From Chromobacterium sinusclupearum (GTDB lineage: Bacteria; Pseudomonadota; Gammaproteobacteria; Burkholderiales; Chromobacteriaceae): a stretch of DNA of 64,000 nucleotides. Location: positions 1 through 64,000 of the forward strand of contig NZ_PPTF01000107.1 of assembly GCF_002902845.1 (NCBI RefSeq), given 5' to 3'. Below are positions 17,246 through 26,597 of the stretch, in pieces (the first letter of the stretch is position 1; the number at the start of each line of letters is the position of its first letter). The position numbers were made by a program, and so were the translations under genes. The notes beneath the pieces are model-generated. The model did no database searches. It worked only from the letters and a program-made list of their open reading frames with translations, and had not been told where the DNA came from.

Positions 17246-17291
17246 CAAGACTATTCCTAAGGTTTTTTGATTATTGAGACCAGCTTGCCGT

Positions 17292-17309
17292 CGGCAGACC
17301 TGTCTGCCG
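17292..17309. promoter_or_regulatory. Inverted repeat upstream of the OmpR-type gene
   Basis: A perfect palindrome cggcagac-ct-gtctgccg lies 47 bases before the regulator start. It could be an operator (for example for autoregulation). The same gcagac/gtctgc arms recur in the terminator at 17318-17353, so the four arms could also pair in alternative ways in RNA. Confidence 0.4.
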
Positions 17310-17317
17310 GCGCACAA

Positions 17318-17353
17318 ACGGGCGTCTGCCGAGATAAAATGGCAGACGCCCGT
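17318..17353 (-). terminator. Large hairpin after the terC gene
   Basis: A perfect 13-bp stem (acgggcgtctgcc / ggcagacgcccgt) with a 10-base loop lies 39 bases after the TerC-family stop. On the minus strand it is followed by TTTGTG, a weak T-run, so termination is probable rather than certain. Confidence 0.6.
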
Positions 17354-17391
17354 TCTGTTTGAACCATGCTAACGGCAATTGGTTCCTGGCT

Positions 17392-18396
17392 TTAGCCAAT
17401 GCTTTGGGTTTGGCGAGTGCGATACAGCGAATAAGCCACGCCGCCGCCCAGCAACCCGACAGTCAACAGCAGCGACAGCGCCGTCGGCAGCTTCAACGCC
17501 ACCAGGCCGATATCATGCAGATACACCAGCCCCACCTTGACGCCGATCATCACCAGCACCAGCGCCAGCGCATACTTCAGATAGTGGAAGCGATGCACCA
17601 TCGCCGCCAGCGCGAAATACAGCGCGCGCAGGCCCAGAATCGCGAAGATATTGGAGGTGTAGACCAGGAACGGGTCCTGCGTCACGGCGAAGATGGCCGG
17701 TATGCTGTCCACCGCGAACACCAGGTCCGCCGCCTCCACCAGAATCAAGGTCAGCAGCAGCGGCGTCGCCCACCAGCCGGCGGCCAGGTCATGCTTCTCG
17801 CCGCGCACCAGGAAAGCGCTGCCTACTAGACTAGGCGTGAACCGGAAACGGGCGCGCAGCCATTTATACAAACGCTGCTCCTCCAGCGGTTTGGACTCCT
17901 CGTCGGCATCGCGCAGCATCTTGACGCCGGCAAACAACAGGAAGGCGCCGAACACCAGCAACACCCACTGGAATTGCGCCACCAGCGCCGCGCCGGCGCC
18001 TATCATCAGCGCCCGCATCACGATGGCGCCCAGGATGCCCCAGAACAACACGCGATGCTGGTAGGCGCGCGGCACAGCCATGCTGCCGAAGATCAGCGAA
18101 ATCACGAACACATTATCCAGCGACAGCGACTTCTCCAGCAGATAACCGGTCAGATACTGCACGCCGACATCCGCGCCGCGGTACCACCACACCCAGCCGC
18201 CAAAGGCCAGACCAATGCCGATGTACATCGCGGACAACTTCAGGCTCTGGCGCACGCCGATCTCACGGCCATCCTTCTGCAAAACGCCCAGATCAAAGGC
18301 CAGCAGCGCCAGCACGCCGCCCATGAACATCAGCCACACCCACAAGGGATACCCCAAAGTTGGGGACATCAAAAAATCCATTACTGCTTGCTCCAT
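17392..18396 (-). CDS. TerC/Alx-family integral membrane protein
   Basis: The 334-residue protein has about nine hydrophobic helices. It carries the TerC signatures SLSLDNVFVISLIFG (near residue 90) and EAADLVFAVDSIPAIFAVTQDPFLVYTSN (near 222), whose acidic residues lie within membrane helices and bind metal in this family. Family members include tellurite-resistance TerC and the Mn2+ exporter Alx; metal (Mn2+) efflux is the likely role here but is inferred. Only 35 bases separate it from htpX upstream on the same strand, so the two may be cotranscribed, and no yybP-ykoY riboswitch fits in that space. Confidence 0.85.
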   Translation of the reverse strand: MEQAVMDFLMSPTLGYPLWVWLMFMGGVLALLAFDLGVLQKDGREIGVRQSLKLSAMYIGIGLAFGGWVWWYRGADVGVQYLTGYLLEKSLSLDNVFVISLIFGSMAVPRAYQHRVLFWGILGAIVMRALMIGAGAALVAQFQWVLLVFGAFLLFAGVKMLRDADEESKPLEEQRLYKWLRARFRFTPSLVGSAFLVRGEKHDLAAGWWATPLLLTLILVEAADLVFAVDSIPAIFAVTQDPFLVYTSNIFAILGLRALYFALAAMVHRFHYLKYALALVLVMIGVKVGLVYLHDIGLVALKLPTALSLLLTVGLLGGGVAYSLYRTRQTQSIG

Positions 18397-18431
18397 TCAA
18401 TCCATCAATGGGCGGACTATCGCCCGCTCTA

Positions 18432-19313
18432 TCACTTGCGGCCTTCCAAGGCGGCGATGCGCTCTTCCAGACTCGGGTGCGTGGCCAGCAAGCCCAGCAC
18501 GCCGCGCCCGCCGGCGATGCCGGAAGCTGCCATGCTCTGCGGCAGGCTGTCTGCTTCAATGCCGCCCAGGCGACGCAGCGCGTTGGCCATCGGCCGCGGC
18601 GAGCCCAGCAGCTCGGCGGCGCCGGCGTCGGCGCGGAATTCGCGCTGGCGCGAGAAGTACATCACCACCAAGGACGCCAGGATGCCGAACACGATCTCGC
18701 AGACGATCACCGTCACGAAGTAGCCGATGCCGGTGCCTGCGGCGCTGTTCTCCTCGTCGCGCTTGAGCCAGCTGTCCACCAGATAACCGACCACTCGGGC
18801 CAGGAAATAGACGAAGGTATTGACCACGCCCTGGATCAACGTCAGCGTCACCATGTCGCCGTTGCGGATGTGGGCGATTTCATGCGCCAGCACCGCCTCG
18901 ACCTCTTCTTCATTCATATTGGCCAGCAAGCCGGTGGACACCGCCACCAGCGAGTTGGATCGGCTAGGACCAGTGGCGAAGGCATTGGGCTCACCCTCGT
19001 ACACCGCCACTTCCGGCATCGGCAGGCCGGCGCGGTCGGCCAACTTGCGCACGGTGGCCAGCAACCAGGCTTCGGTCTGGCCGGACGGCTGGGTGATCAC
19101 CCGCGCCCCGGTGCTCCACTTGGCCATGGTCTTGGACAAGGCCAAAGAAATAAACGCGCCGCCAAAGCCCAATACGGCCGAGAACATCAGCAGCATGCCC
19201 AGGTTCAAGCCGCCAGCGGTGACGAAGCGGTCCAGGCCCAGCAAGCGCACGCTCACGCTCAACACCAGCATCACCGCGATATTGGTGGCGATCAGCAAAA
19301 TCACCCGTTTCAT
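18432..19313 (-). CDS. htpX: Membrane zinc metalloprotease HtpX
   Basis: HtpX degrades misfolded inner-membrane proteins together with FtsH. The 293-residue protein has two N-terminal helices (about 4-24 and 34-54), the zinc motif HEIAH near residue 140 (AVLAHEIAHIRNGDMV), a third zinc ligand Glu in the region after two further helices (REFRADAGAAELLG), and the family C-terminus THPSLEERIAAL. Length is normal. It is divergent from the NhaR-like gene. In other bacteria htpX is induced by envelope or heat stress; no matching site was recognised here. Confidence 0.94.
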   Translation of the reverse strand: MKRVILLIATNIAVMLVLSVSVRLLGLDRFVTAGGLNLGMLLMFSAVLGFGGAFISLALSKTMAKWSTGARVITQPSGQTEAWLLATVRKLADRAGLPMPEVAVYEGEPNAFATGPSRSNSLVAVSTGLLANMNEEEVEAVLAHEIAHIRNGDMVTLTLIQGVVNTFVYFLARVVGYLVDSWLKRDEENSAAGTGIGYFVTVIVCEIVFGILASLVVMYFSRQREFRADAGAAELLGSPRPMANALRRLGGIEADSLPQSMAASGIAGGRGVLGLLATHPSLEERIAALEGRK

Positions 19314-19444
19314 TATTTGGTCTCCAAAATGGTTTCATGCAATCCATGGCCATCCAGCAACGATAGCCATGCTGTAGTGTAGGCGATGCAACACATCGAA
19401 AAAATCATATAAAATCTGATTAAAACTTCCAATTTTTCGAATAA

Positions 19445-20329
19445 ATGGAAAACCTCAACTACAAGCACCTGCAATATTTCTGGGCGGTTGCCCGCACCGG
19501 CAGCGTGACCCGCGCCGCCGAGCAGCTGGATGTCAGCATGCAGACCATCAGCGGCCAGATAGCCAAGCTGGAGCGGCAACTCGGCCGCGCCTTGTTCCGC
19601 CAGCAAGGCCGCGGCCTGGAACTGACCGAGGCCGGCCGGCTGGCGCTGAGCTATGCCGATCGGATTTTCATGCTGGGCGCGGAGTTGGAAGAGGCCATGG
19701 CCGACGAGCAGCTGGACCAGATACAAAGACTGGCCGCCGGCGTCTCTGACGTCTTGCCCAAACACATCGCCAGCCGCCTGCTCCAGCCCGCGCTGCCGGC
19801 CGCATCCGGACAACTCAGGCTCAGTTGCAGCGAAGGAGACTTTGATGAGCTGATAGGCGAACTGGGACGCCACAAACTGGACTTGGTGCTGGCCGACCGC
19901 CCGGTGGCCAGCAGCGAACAGCAGCAATTCCAGTCCTGGCTGCTATTGCGCTGCCCGGTGCAGCTATTGGCCAATCCAGCGCTGCGAGAGCGTTATCAGC
20001 CGGGCTTCCCGGCCAGCCTGCGGCAGGCGCCGCTGCTATTGCCCAGCCGCGACAATATGCTGCGCCGCCAGTTGGAACATTGGTTCGAATCCCAGGGGCT
20101 GCGCCCCAGAGTGGTGGGAGAGTGCGACGATTACGCGCTGATGGAAACCTTCGCCCGCCAGGGCCTGGGCTTATGTCCCGCACCCTTCCTTCCCGACGAA
20201 GACAATGGTCCGCCCGGACTGGAAGGCATAGGCGCCCTGGATGGCATCTGGGAGCATTACTATGTCAGCGCCAGCCGCCGCAAATTGCAGCACCCCTCGC
20301 TGCTAGCCATTCTGCAAGCCTGGGCATGA
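19445..20329 (+). CDS. LysR-family regulator, NhaR-like
   Basis: The 294-residue protein has an N-terminal winged helix (MENLNYKHLQYFWAVARTGSVTRAAEQLDVSMQTISGQIAKLERQLG) and a substrate-binding-like domain. The pattern NYKHLQYFW...T(I/V)SGQI...FRQQGRGLELTEAG is that of NhaR, the Na+/H+-responsive activator of nhaA. No nhaA gene is in the window. It is transcribed away from htpX and may regulate it. The 131-base gap between them is AT-rich near 19400-19440 and should hold both promoters. Confidence 0.82.
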   Translation: MENLNYKHLQYFWAVARTGSVTRAAEQLDVSMQTISGQIAKLERQLGRALFRQQGRGLELTEAGRLALSYADRIFMLGAELEEAMADEQLDQIQRLAAGVSDVLPKHIASRLLQPALPAASGQLRLSCSEGDFDELIGELGRHKLDLVLADRPVASSEQQQFQSWLLLRCPVQLLANPALRERYQPGFPASLRQAPLLLPSRDNMLRRQLEHWFESQGLRPRVVGECDDYALMETFARQGLGLCPAPFLPDEDNGPPGLEGIGALDGIWEHYYVSASRRKLQHPSLLAILQAWA

Positions 20330-20456
20330 CCTGCAAATCGACGAACGGCGCCAACAGCAGGATCGATGGAGGCTGGCGCCATTCAATCCAGATGTAAATT
20401 ATTGGATAATCAAGTGTAGGGGAAGAATCGACAAAATAAGCCGTCAACGGATCGCC

Positions 20457-21023
20457 ATGCGCCACCAGAATGGTTTCACCTTATTAGAACTGATGATGGT
20501 CATCGCCATACTGGCCATCACGCTGGCCTTTGCCGTGCCGGCCTACCAGAGCACCATCGCGGCGGAAAGCATCCAGGCGGAAAGCAATAATCTGTACGGC
20601 GACATCCTGTACGCTCGCAATGAAGCGCTGCGCCAAGGCCTGTACGTGCTGGTCTGCCAGTCCACCGACAATCAAACTTGCGATGCGTCCGGCGGCAGCG
20701 CCAATTGGGCGGTAGGTTGGATCGTGACGACGGGCACCAGTTGCGCCAACGGCAGCAACGGCACCGTGTTGCGCAAGCAAAAGGCTTTCAGCAGCAAGGA
20801 TACGGCCAATTACACCAATCTCGCCTCGCCGCCGGTGGCCGGCACCACGCCGTTCTGCTTCAACCGGATGGGTTACGCCGCATCGGCCAATACCGGCAAG
20901 GTGGTGATTCGCAGCACCAGCAATACCAGCGCCACGCCATACTGCGTCATCGTTGAGGCCTCAGGCCATCCGCTGAGCCTGCGCGGCGGCCAGACCAGTC
21001 CATCGGGAATGACATGTCCATGA
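20457..21023 (+). CDS. fimT: Minor pseudopilin FimT/GspH family
   Basis: The 188-residue prepilin has a short leader ending in Gly followed by FTLLELMMVIAILAITLAFAVPAYQS, the class III signal cleaved and N-methylated by PilD. The rest is a GspH-like globular domain with four Cys. FimT proteins of some type IV pili bind DNA for natural transformation. It is first in a six-gene minor pilin operon and overlaps pilV by ten bases. The symbol follows position and the GspH domain. Confidence 0.82.
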   Translation: MRHQNGFTLLELMMVIAILAITLAFAVPAYQSTIAAESIQAESNNLYGDILYARNEALRQGLYVLVCQSTDNQTCDASGGSANWAVGWIVTTGTSCANGSNGTVLRKQKAFSSKDTANYTNLASPPVAGTTPFCFNRMGYAASANTGKVVIRSTSNTSATPYCVIVEASGHPLSLRGGQTSPSGMTCP

Positions 21024-21556
21024 ATACGTTTGCTTCGTTTCGCCAAAGCGGGGTCAGCATGCTGGAAGTGCTGGTGGCGCTGGTGGTGATTTCGCTGGGT
21101 CTGCTCGGCATCGCCGGCATGCAAGCGGCGGCCATCAACAATACCAATATCGCCCGCAGCCGCAGCATCGGCGCCATCGCCGCGGAAAGCATGGCCGCGG
21201 CGATGCACGCCAATAACGCCTACTGGACCGCCTTGTCGTCAGCAAACAGCAATAGCTGGACCGTCACTGCCAGCGGCGTCACAGGCACACCGTCTCTGAC
21301 CCAAACCGTAAACTGCTCCGCTTCGGGCAGCAACTGCTCTGCCGCCAACATGGCCGCCTACGACACGACCCAATGGGGCAGCGGCATGCTGGGCACGCTG
21401 CCGAACGGCCAAGGGCAAATCGCCTGCACCACGTCGGCGCCGACCACCTGCACCATCACGGTCTCCTGGCAGGAGAAGCAATCCAAGGTCAACGCCGCGA
21501 CGATGACCGCCCCGGCCACCGCCAGCGCCACGTATCAGATGGTGGTGATCCCATGA
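21014..21556 (+). CDS. pilV: Type IV pilus minor pilin PilV
   Basis: The 180-residue prepilin has MLEVLVALVVISLGLLGIAGMQAAAI, the PilV signature, after a short leader (the residue before the hydrophobic stretch is SGVS, a slightly degenerate cleavage site). PilV joins PilW and PilX in the priming complex that starts pilus assembly and presents PilY1. It overlaps fimT upstream and pilW downstream. Confidence 0.87.
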   Translation: MSMNTFASFRQSGVSMLEVLVALVVISLGLLGIAGMQAAAINNTNIARSRSIGAIAAESMAAAMHANNAYWTALSSANSNSWTVTASGVTGTPSLTQTVNCSASGSNCSAANMAAYDTTQWGSGMLGTLPNGQGQIACTTSAPTTCTITVSWQEKQSKVNAATMTAPATASATYQMVVIP

Positions 21557-22251
21557 GACAACCCAAGCAAACCGGCAGCGGCCTGGTGGAAGTCATGGTC
21601 GCCATCACCATCGGCTTGCTGCTGCTCAGCGTGCTGGTGATGATCTTCACTTCGACCAAGCTGGCGCAAAGCAACCAGAGCGGGCTGACGCGACTGCAGG
21701 ACAACCAGCGCACGGCCATGACGATGATCAACACCATCGTGCAATCGGCCGGCTACTACCCAAGCCCGCAAACCCAGGGCGTCACCGATGCGCTGCCAGC
21801 GTCCGGCGTGTTCGCCGCCGGCCAATCGATCACCGGCACATCGGGCACCAGCAACGCATCGGACACCCTGACCGTACGCTTCGCCACCGCACCGGGCGAC
21901 GGCATACTCAACTGCAACGGCACCTCAAACACCGGCAGCAGCAACACCATCTACATCAATCAGTTCGCCGTCAATAACAACCAGCTGACCTGCGCGCTGA
22001 ACGGCGGCACCGCCCAGCCCTTGGTGGACGGCGTCAGCAACATGACCGTGCTATACGGCGTGGACACCAATGGCAACGGGTCGGTCAACCAGTACTTCAG
22101 CGCCAGCGCGCTGCCGGCCGGGGCCGCCGTGCGCTCGGTCAAGGTCACGCTGACCATGGTCAACCCTATCGCCAACCAGGTGCAGGTAGCGACTCAGGGT
22201 ACAAATTCTCTGACCGTATCCTGGGTCATCGGGGTGATGAATCAGCTATGA
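21553..22251 (+). CDS. pilW: Type IV pilus minor pilin PilW
   Basis: The 232-residue prepilin begins MRQPKQTGSGLVEVMVAITIGLLLLSVLVMIFTSTK. The hydrophobic segment GLVEVMVA(I/V)TIGLLLL is typical of PilW, followed by a large globular domain (SITGTSGTSNASDTLTVRFA is a recurrent PilW motif). It starts in a four-base overlap with pilV, although the frame is open upstream inside pilV, and its own stop overlaps pilX. Confidence 0.88.
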   Translation: MRQPKQTGSGLVEVMVAITIGLLLLSVLVMIFTSTKLAQSNQSGLTRLQDNQRTAMTMINTIVQSAGYYPSPQTQGVTDALPASGVFAAGQSITGTSGTSNASDTLTVRFATAPGDGILNCNGTSNTGSSNTIYINQFAVNNNQLTCALNGGTAQPLVDGVSNMTVLYGVDTNGNGSVNQYFSASALPAGAAVRSVKVTLTMVNPIANQVQVATQGTNSLTVSWVIGVMNQL

Positions 22252-22781
22252 AACAACCCTCTAACGCACGAGCAAGACAACATGGCTTCACGCTGATCGC
22301 CGCGCTGATGATCTTGATCGTCATCACCATCATCGGCCTGGCCATGATGCGCGGCGTGGGGCTGCAGGGACGCATGGCGGGCAACTTCCGCGAAAAAGGC
22401 CGCGCCTTCGAAGCCGCGCAGGCCAGCATCGACTATGCGGAATGGTGGCTGCTGCAAAATAACAATTCGGACCCTTCTCAGGCCACAAATTGCAGCGCGA
22501 CGCAGACCTCGCTCGCCCTTTGCAGCAACGCGATCGCTGCCACCACGACCCCCTGGACAAATGCTGGCTACAGCTACGCGCTGACCGCCAACGCCCCAAG
22601 CATCAGCGCCGCATTTGCCCAGCCACCGCAGATTTACATACAGTACCTGGGGCTCAATAGCGCCGGCAATGGGGTGCTGTACCAGATCAACACCTTGGGC
22701 TATGGCGGCAACACGAGCTCCCTCGTGGTCTTGCAAAGCACCTACACGCTGTACTCCGGCGTCAAAAACCTGGGGAAATGA
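22248..22781 (+). CDS. pilX: Type IV pilus minor pilin PilX
   Basis: The 177-residue protein has the N-terminal motif HGFTLIAALMILIVITIIGLAMMRG. The Glu at position 5 of mature pilins is absent, as is common in PilX. REKGRAFEAAQASIDYAEWWL is the conserved PilX region. It forms part of the minor pilin priming complex. It overlaps pilY1 by four bases. Confidence 0.88.
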   Translation: MKQPSNARARQHGFTLIAALMILIVITIIGLAMMRGVGLQGRMAGNFREKGRAFEAAQASIDYAEWWLLQNNNSDPSQATNCSATQTSLALCSNAIAATTTPWTNAGYSYALTANAPSISAAFAQPPQIYIQYLGLNSAGNGVLYQINTLGYGGNTSSLVVLQSTYTLYSGVKNLGK

Positions 22782-25700
22782 CGATGAAACACGTCTCGCG
22801 CTTTCCTGCCTCCCGCACCGCGCTCAGTCTGCTCCTGGCCGCGCTATGGCCCATTCCCGCCCACGCCATCGTGGTGGGCGACAACTTCACTGGAGGCAGC
22901 GCGCAGCTCAGCTGGAAAGTGTTCGGCGGCGCCTGCATGACAGCGGGCAACGGCAGCGGCTCGATTCCGGCCTGCGGCACCAGGGACCCAAGCGGCAATG
23001 CCCAGGTAGGCGGCTACAACGGCAGCATGCCGGACAGCAGTGGCAATGGCGCGCTGCGCCTGACCAACAGCGCCAACTCCCAATCCGGCGCCATCATTTA
23101 CAACAGCCTGTTCCCATCCACCAGCGGCCTGCAAGCTACTTTTACCACTTACACCTACGGCGGCGACTCCGGCGGCCCTGCCCGCAACGGCGCCGACGGC
23201 ATGAGCTTCTTCCTGCTCACCGCCATTCCGAATGCGGTGGGATCGTTCGGCGGCAGCCTGGGCTACAGCTGCTCCAACAACAGCTATAACGCGCCCTACA
23301 ACGGCATCATCGGCGGCTTTCTCGGCCTGGGCATGGACGAGTACGGCAATTTCCCCAATGCCGGCGACAACACTTCCACCGGTCCCGGCCAGATTCCGCA
23401 AAACATATCGCTGCGCGGCTCGGGCTCGGTCGCGGCCAACGCCCCAGGCGTGCTCAGCAATGTCTCCTATGCAGGCACTATCCAGTCGGTATGTCAGTCC
23501 GGCAAATATAATGGCAATAGCGTTCCAAACTACCCCTTGATCAGCATTCCCGGGGCGCCCAGCGGCGTTTACCGGCTGCCCAGCAACCAGCCCATGGCCA
23601 AAGAGAGCACGACCTCTCGCAGCCAGGCAGTACCCATCAGCTACAAACTGAAAATCACGCCTAACAACCTGTTGAGCCTGTCCTACAGCTACAACAACGG
23701 CGCCTATGTCAATGTAATTTCCGGCTTCGACATCAACACCACCGGCACCAGCGGCGCCCTGCCCACCAACCTGACTTTCGGCTTTGCCGGCTCCACTGGC
23801 GGCAGCCGCAATGTGCACGAAATCGCCTGCTTCCAAGTGCAGCCGTTTACCCAGTCCGCCAGTTCCAGCGGCCTGAACAGCCAGCCAACCAGTCTGGTCA
23901 AGACCGGCACACAGCAATATGTCGCCAGCTACCACCCGGACAACTGGTGGGGCGAGGTGGCCTCATACGCGCTGCTGGCGAATAGCACGACCGGCAAGGT
24001 CACCGTCTCCAGCACGGCTACCTGGGACGCCTCCTGCGTCTTGACAGGCGGCAATTGCAGCGCCACCGGCATCAACAATATGACGGCGCAGAGCAGCCGC
24101 GCCATTCTGAGCTGGAACGGCCTGTCAGGCAGCCAGGGGGCCGGCATCGCCCTGCAGTGGGCCAATCTATCCAACGCCCAGAAAACTGCGCTCAATACCG
24201 ACGGCAATGGCAATGCAGACAGCAACGGCTCGGCTCGCATCGCCTATTTGCGCGGCGACCGCAGCAATGAGGTGAACTCGCAGGCTCAAGGTCTGTTCCG
24301 CGCGCGCGACAGCGTGCTGGGCGACATCGTCAACAGCAGCCCGATATGGGTAGGGGCCCCGCAGAACAAATACCCGGATGCCTGGGTGGACAAGCTCAAT
24401 GCCAGCGCCACCATGCAGGAAAACGCCAGCAACGGCCAGGCTTACAGCGCCTACAAGAGCAGCAACGCCACCCGCGCCAACATCATCTACAACGGCGGCA
24501 ACGACGGCATGCTGCACGGCTACCGCAGCGGGGCCAACGACAGCAGCGGCAACTACAGCACCTCAACCACGCCTAACGATGGCCAGGAGGTGATCGCCTA
24601 CGTGCCCAATGCCGTGTTGGCCAATCTTCCGCAATACAGCAACCCCACCTATGCCCACCAATACTATGTGGACGCCACGCCCGTGGCGGACGACCTGTAC
24701 TACAACAACAGCTGGCACACCTGGCTGGTGGGCGGCCTGGGCGCCGGCGGACAGGCACTGTACATGCTGGACGTGACCAATCCGGCCAATTTCTCTGAGA
24801 ACACCCCGACGAGCGTGGTCATCAGCGAGGTCGACTCCAGCAACCTCAGCTGCCAGAACAGCAGCACCTGCAAGCAAAATCTGGGCTATACCTTCGGCAC
24901 GCCGGTGATCACCCGTTTCCATAACGGCTCATGGGGCGTGATTTTCGGCAACGGCTACGGCAGCGCCAATGGCCGCGCCGTGCTGTTCATCATGCTGGTG
25001 GACAGCAGCGGCAATCGCACGTTCTATCAATTGGACACCGGCAGCGGCCCCAGCAACGACCCCTCCGGCGGCGGCAACAGCAACGGCATTTACTACGCCA
25101 CCGCGGTGGACCTGGACGGCGACAACATCACCGACTACATCTATGCCGGCGACCTGTTCGGCAATGTCTGGCGTTTTGACGTCACCAACAGCAATCCCTC
25201 CAGCTGGAGCGTCTCCCAATACGGCACCGGCGCCGCCGCGCCGCTGTTCACCACCCAATACACCTATTGCAGCAACAGCCAGGTCAGCGCCGGCACCTGC
25301 ACGCGCAGCCTGCAACCCATTACCAGCAAGCTGCTGGTATCGTCCATCCCCGCAGGCGGCACCAATCCGAATGTGCTGGTCAGCTTTGGCACCGGGCAAA
25401 AAATCCCCTTTACCACCTCCTCTGCCGACATCTACGCCAGCGGCACGCAAAGCCTGTACGGAGTGTGGGATTGGGACATGAGCCGTTGGCCGAGCTACAA
25501 TTCGATCACCGTCAGCGGCGGCCAGACGCTCAGGCCCAGCAACCTGACAACTCAAACCGTCACAGGCTCTTACAACTCGACGCTAGGCAGCGTGCAAGGC
25601 TACCGCTCGCTGTCCAACAACACGGTGTGCTGGCAGGGCGGCAGCGCTTGCGCCACCAACAACAACAGCTATGGTTGGAAGCTGAATCTGCCCGGCAGCG

Positions 25701-26077
25701 GCGAACAGGTGGTCTACAACCCGGTCAATGTATTCGGCACCATGACGGTCAACACCACCATCCCGCCCAACACGAATCCGGCTTCCTGCACCGTCAGCGC
25801 CGCCACCAGTTTTTCCATGTCGCCGAACATCCGCACGGGCGGCGCCACCCGCACCTCGTTCTACTCCAACGATGCGGGCAACTTCACCGGCGTCAGCAAC
25901 AATGTCATCAATGGCATTGCCGTGAATATGGTCGGCAGCGCCAACGTGGTCAGCTACCAGAACAATTTCTTCATCATCGGCAGCAGCGGCAGCGGCGGCC
26001 CGGTGGCCACCCCCCCGCAAATCAACCCAGCCGCGTTCGATCTGCACACCCGGCTGAACTGGATAGAATTGCGCTGA
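22778..26077 (+). CDS. pilY1: PilY1-type pilus tip adhesin with lectin-like N-terminus
   Basis: The 1099-residue secreted protein has a signal peptide ending IPAHA near residue 29. Residues about 32-355 look like an L-type (ConA-like) lectin domain: WKVFGGACMTAG, GADGMSFFLL, GIIGGFLGLGMDEYGNF, LTFGFAGSTGG. The C-terminal half is the PilY1 beta-propeller, with YLRGDRSNE (about 490), LGDIVNSSPIWVGAP, LVGGLGAGGQALYMLDVT, and the Ca2+ loop DLDGDNITD (about 777-785) followed by YAGDLFGNVWRFD. PilY1 promotes pilus extension and adhesion. The P. aeruginosa protein has a von Willebrand A domain at the N-terminus; a lectin there points to glycan binding (inference). Confidence 0.88.
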   Translation: MTMKHVSRFPASRTALSLLLAALWPIPAHAIVVGDNFTGGSAQLSWKVFGGACMTAGNGSGSIPACGTRDPSGNAQVGGYNGSMPDSSGNGALRLTNSANSQSGAIIYNSLFPSTSGLQATFTTYTYGGDSGGPARNGADGMSFFLLTAIPNAVGSFGGSLGYSCSNNSYNAPYNGIIGGFLGLGMDEYGNFPNAGDNTSTGPGQIPQNISLRGSGSVAANAPGVLSNVSYAGTIQSVCQSGKYNGNSVPNYPLISIPGAPSGVYRLPSNQPMAKESTTSRSQAVPISYKLKITPNNLLSLSYSYNNGAYVNVISGFDINTTGTSGALPTNLTFGFAGSTGGSRNVHEIACFQVQPFTQSASSSGLNSQPTSLVKTGTQQYVASYHPDNWWGEVASYALLANSTTGKVTVSSTATWDASCVLTGGNCSATGINNMTAQSSRAILSWNGLSGSQGAGIALQWANLSNAQKTALNTDGNGNADSNGSARIAYLRGDRSNEVNSQAQGLFRARDSVLGDIVNSSPIWVGAPQNKYPDAWVDKLNASATMQENASNGQAYSAYKSSNATRANIIYNGGNDGMLHGYRSGANDSSGNYSTSTTPNDGQEVIAYVPNAVLANLPQYSNPTYAHQYYVDATPVADDLYYNNSWHTWLVGGLGAGGQALYMLDVTNPANFSENTPTSVVISEVDSSNLSCQNSSTCKQNLGYTFGTPVITRFHNGSWGVIFGNGYGSANGRAVLFIMLVDSSGNRTFYQLDTGSGPSNDPSGGGNSNGIYYATAVDLDGDNITDYIYAGDLFGNVWRFDVTNSNPSSWSVSQYGTGAAAPLFTTQYTYCSNSQVSAGTCTRSLQPITSKLLVSSIPAGGTNPNVLVSFGTGQKIPFTTSSADIYASGTQSLYGVWDWDMSRWPSYNSITVSGGQTLRPSNLTTQTVTGSYNSTLGSVQGYRSLSNNTVCWQGGSACATNNNSYGWKLNLPGSGEQVVYNPVNVFGTMTVNTTIPPNTNPASCTVSAATSFSMSPNIRTGGATRTSFYSNDAGNFTGVSNNVINGIAVNMVGSANVVSYQNNFFIIGSSGSGGPVATPPQINPAAFDLHTRLNWIELR

Positions 26078-26100
26078 AACGGCACAAGGAAACACATCGT

Positions 26101-26541
26101 ATGCGGCACCCGCAAAAACACAGCGGCTTTTCCCTGATCGAACTTGTCATCGCCATGGCAGTGCTGGCCATCCTGGTCGGCGTCGCCGTGCCCGCTTACA
26201 CCAGCTTCATCCAGCAGTCCAACCGCAGCACGGCCAAAACCGCGCTGCAGGATCTGGCCACGCGCCAGGAAAGCTATTACACGCTGAACAATACCTACGC
26301 CAGCCAGCTCACTTCGCTGAACTACGCCAGCGGCACGGTCTACGTGCCGGGCGGCGGCAACAATCTGTACGCGTTATCCATCGCTAGCGCCACGGCATCG
26401 CTCTTCATTTTGCAAGCCGTGCCCCAAGGCGCGCAGGCCAAGGACACCAGCTGCTATACCTATCAGCTGGATAATCAGGGCAATCAAAGCAATCTGACGG
26501 CCAGCAATGCGGTGATCGCGACACCCAACAGCTGCTGGTGA
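26101..26541 (+). CDS. pilE: Type IV pilin PilE-like minor pilin
   Basis: The 146-residue prepilin has leader MRHPQKHSG, cleavage before Phe, then FSLIELVIAMAVLAILVGVAVPAYTSFIQQSNR with the conserved Glu5. The C-terminal pair of Cys (SCYTY ... NSCW) forms the D-region disulfide. The body QDLATRQESYYTLNNTYAS is typical of the PilE protein that ends fimT-pilVWXY1E operons. It is a minor pilin here, not necessarily the major subunit. A terminator follows. Confidence 0.86.
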   Translation: MRHPQKHSGFSLIELVIAMAVLAILVGVAVPAYTSFIQQSNRSTAKTALQDLATRQESYYTLNNTYASQLTSLNYASGTVYVPGGGNNLYALSIASATASLFILQAVPQGAQAKDTSCYTYQLDNQGNQSNLTASNAVIATPNSCW

Positions 26542-26549
26542 CACCACAA

Positions 26550-26580
26550 CAAAAACGGCGCCCACTGGGCGCCGTTTCAC
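26550..26580. terminator. Bidirectional terminator between pilE and the ACBP gene
   Basis: A 10-bp stem (aacggcgccc / gggcgccgtt) with loop act, flanked by AAAAA on the left and TTT on the right, lies between the converging genes. Confidence 0.75.
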
Positions 26581-26597
26581 ATGGCAGGCAAGCAGGC

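Noticed and set aside
18396..18432. Possible yybP-ykoY Mn2+ riboswitch ahead of the TerC-family gene
   Set aside because: Only 35 bases separate it from htpX, too short for the aptamer.
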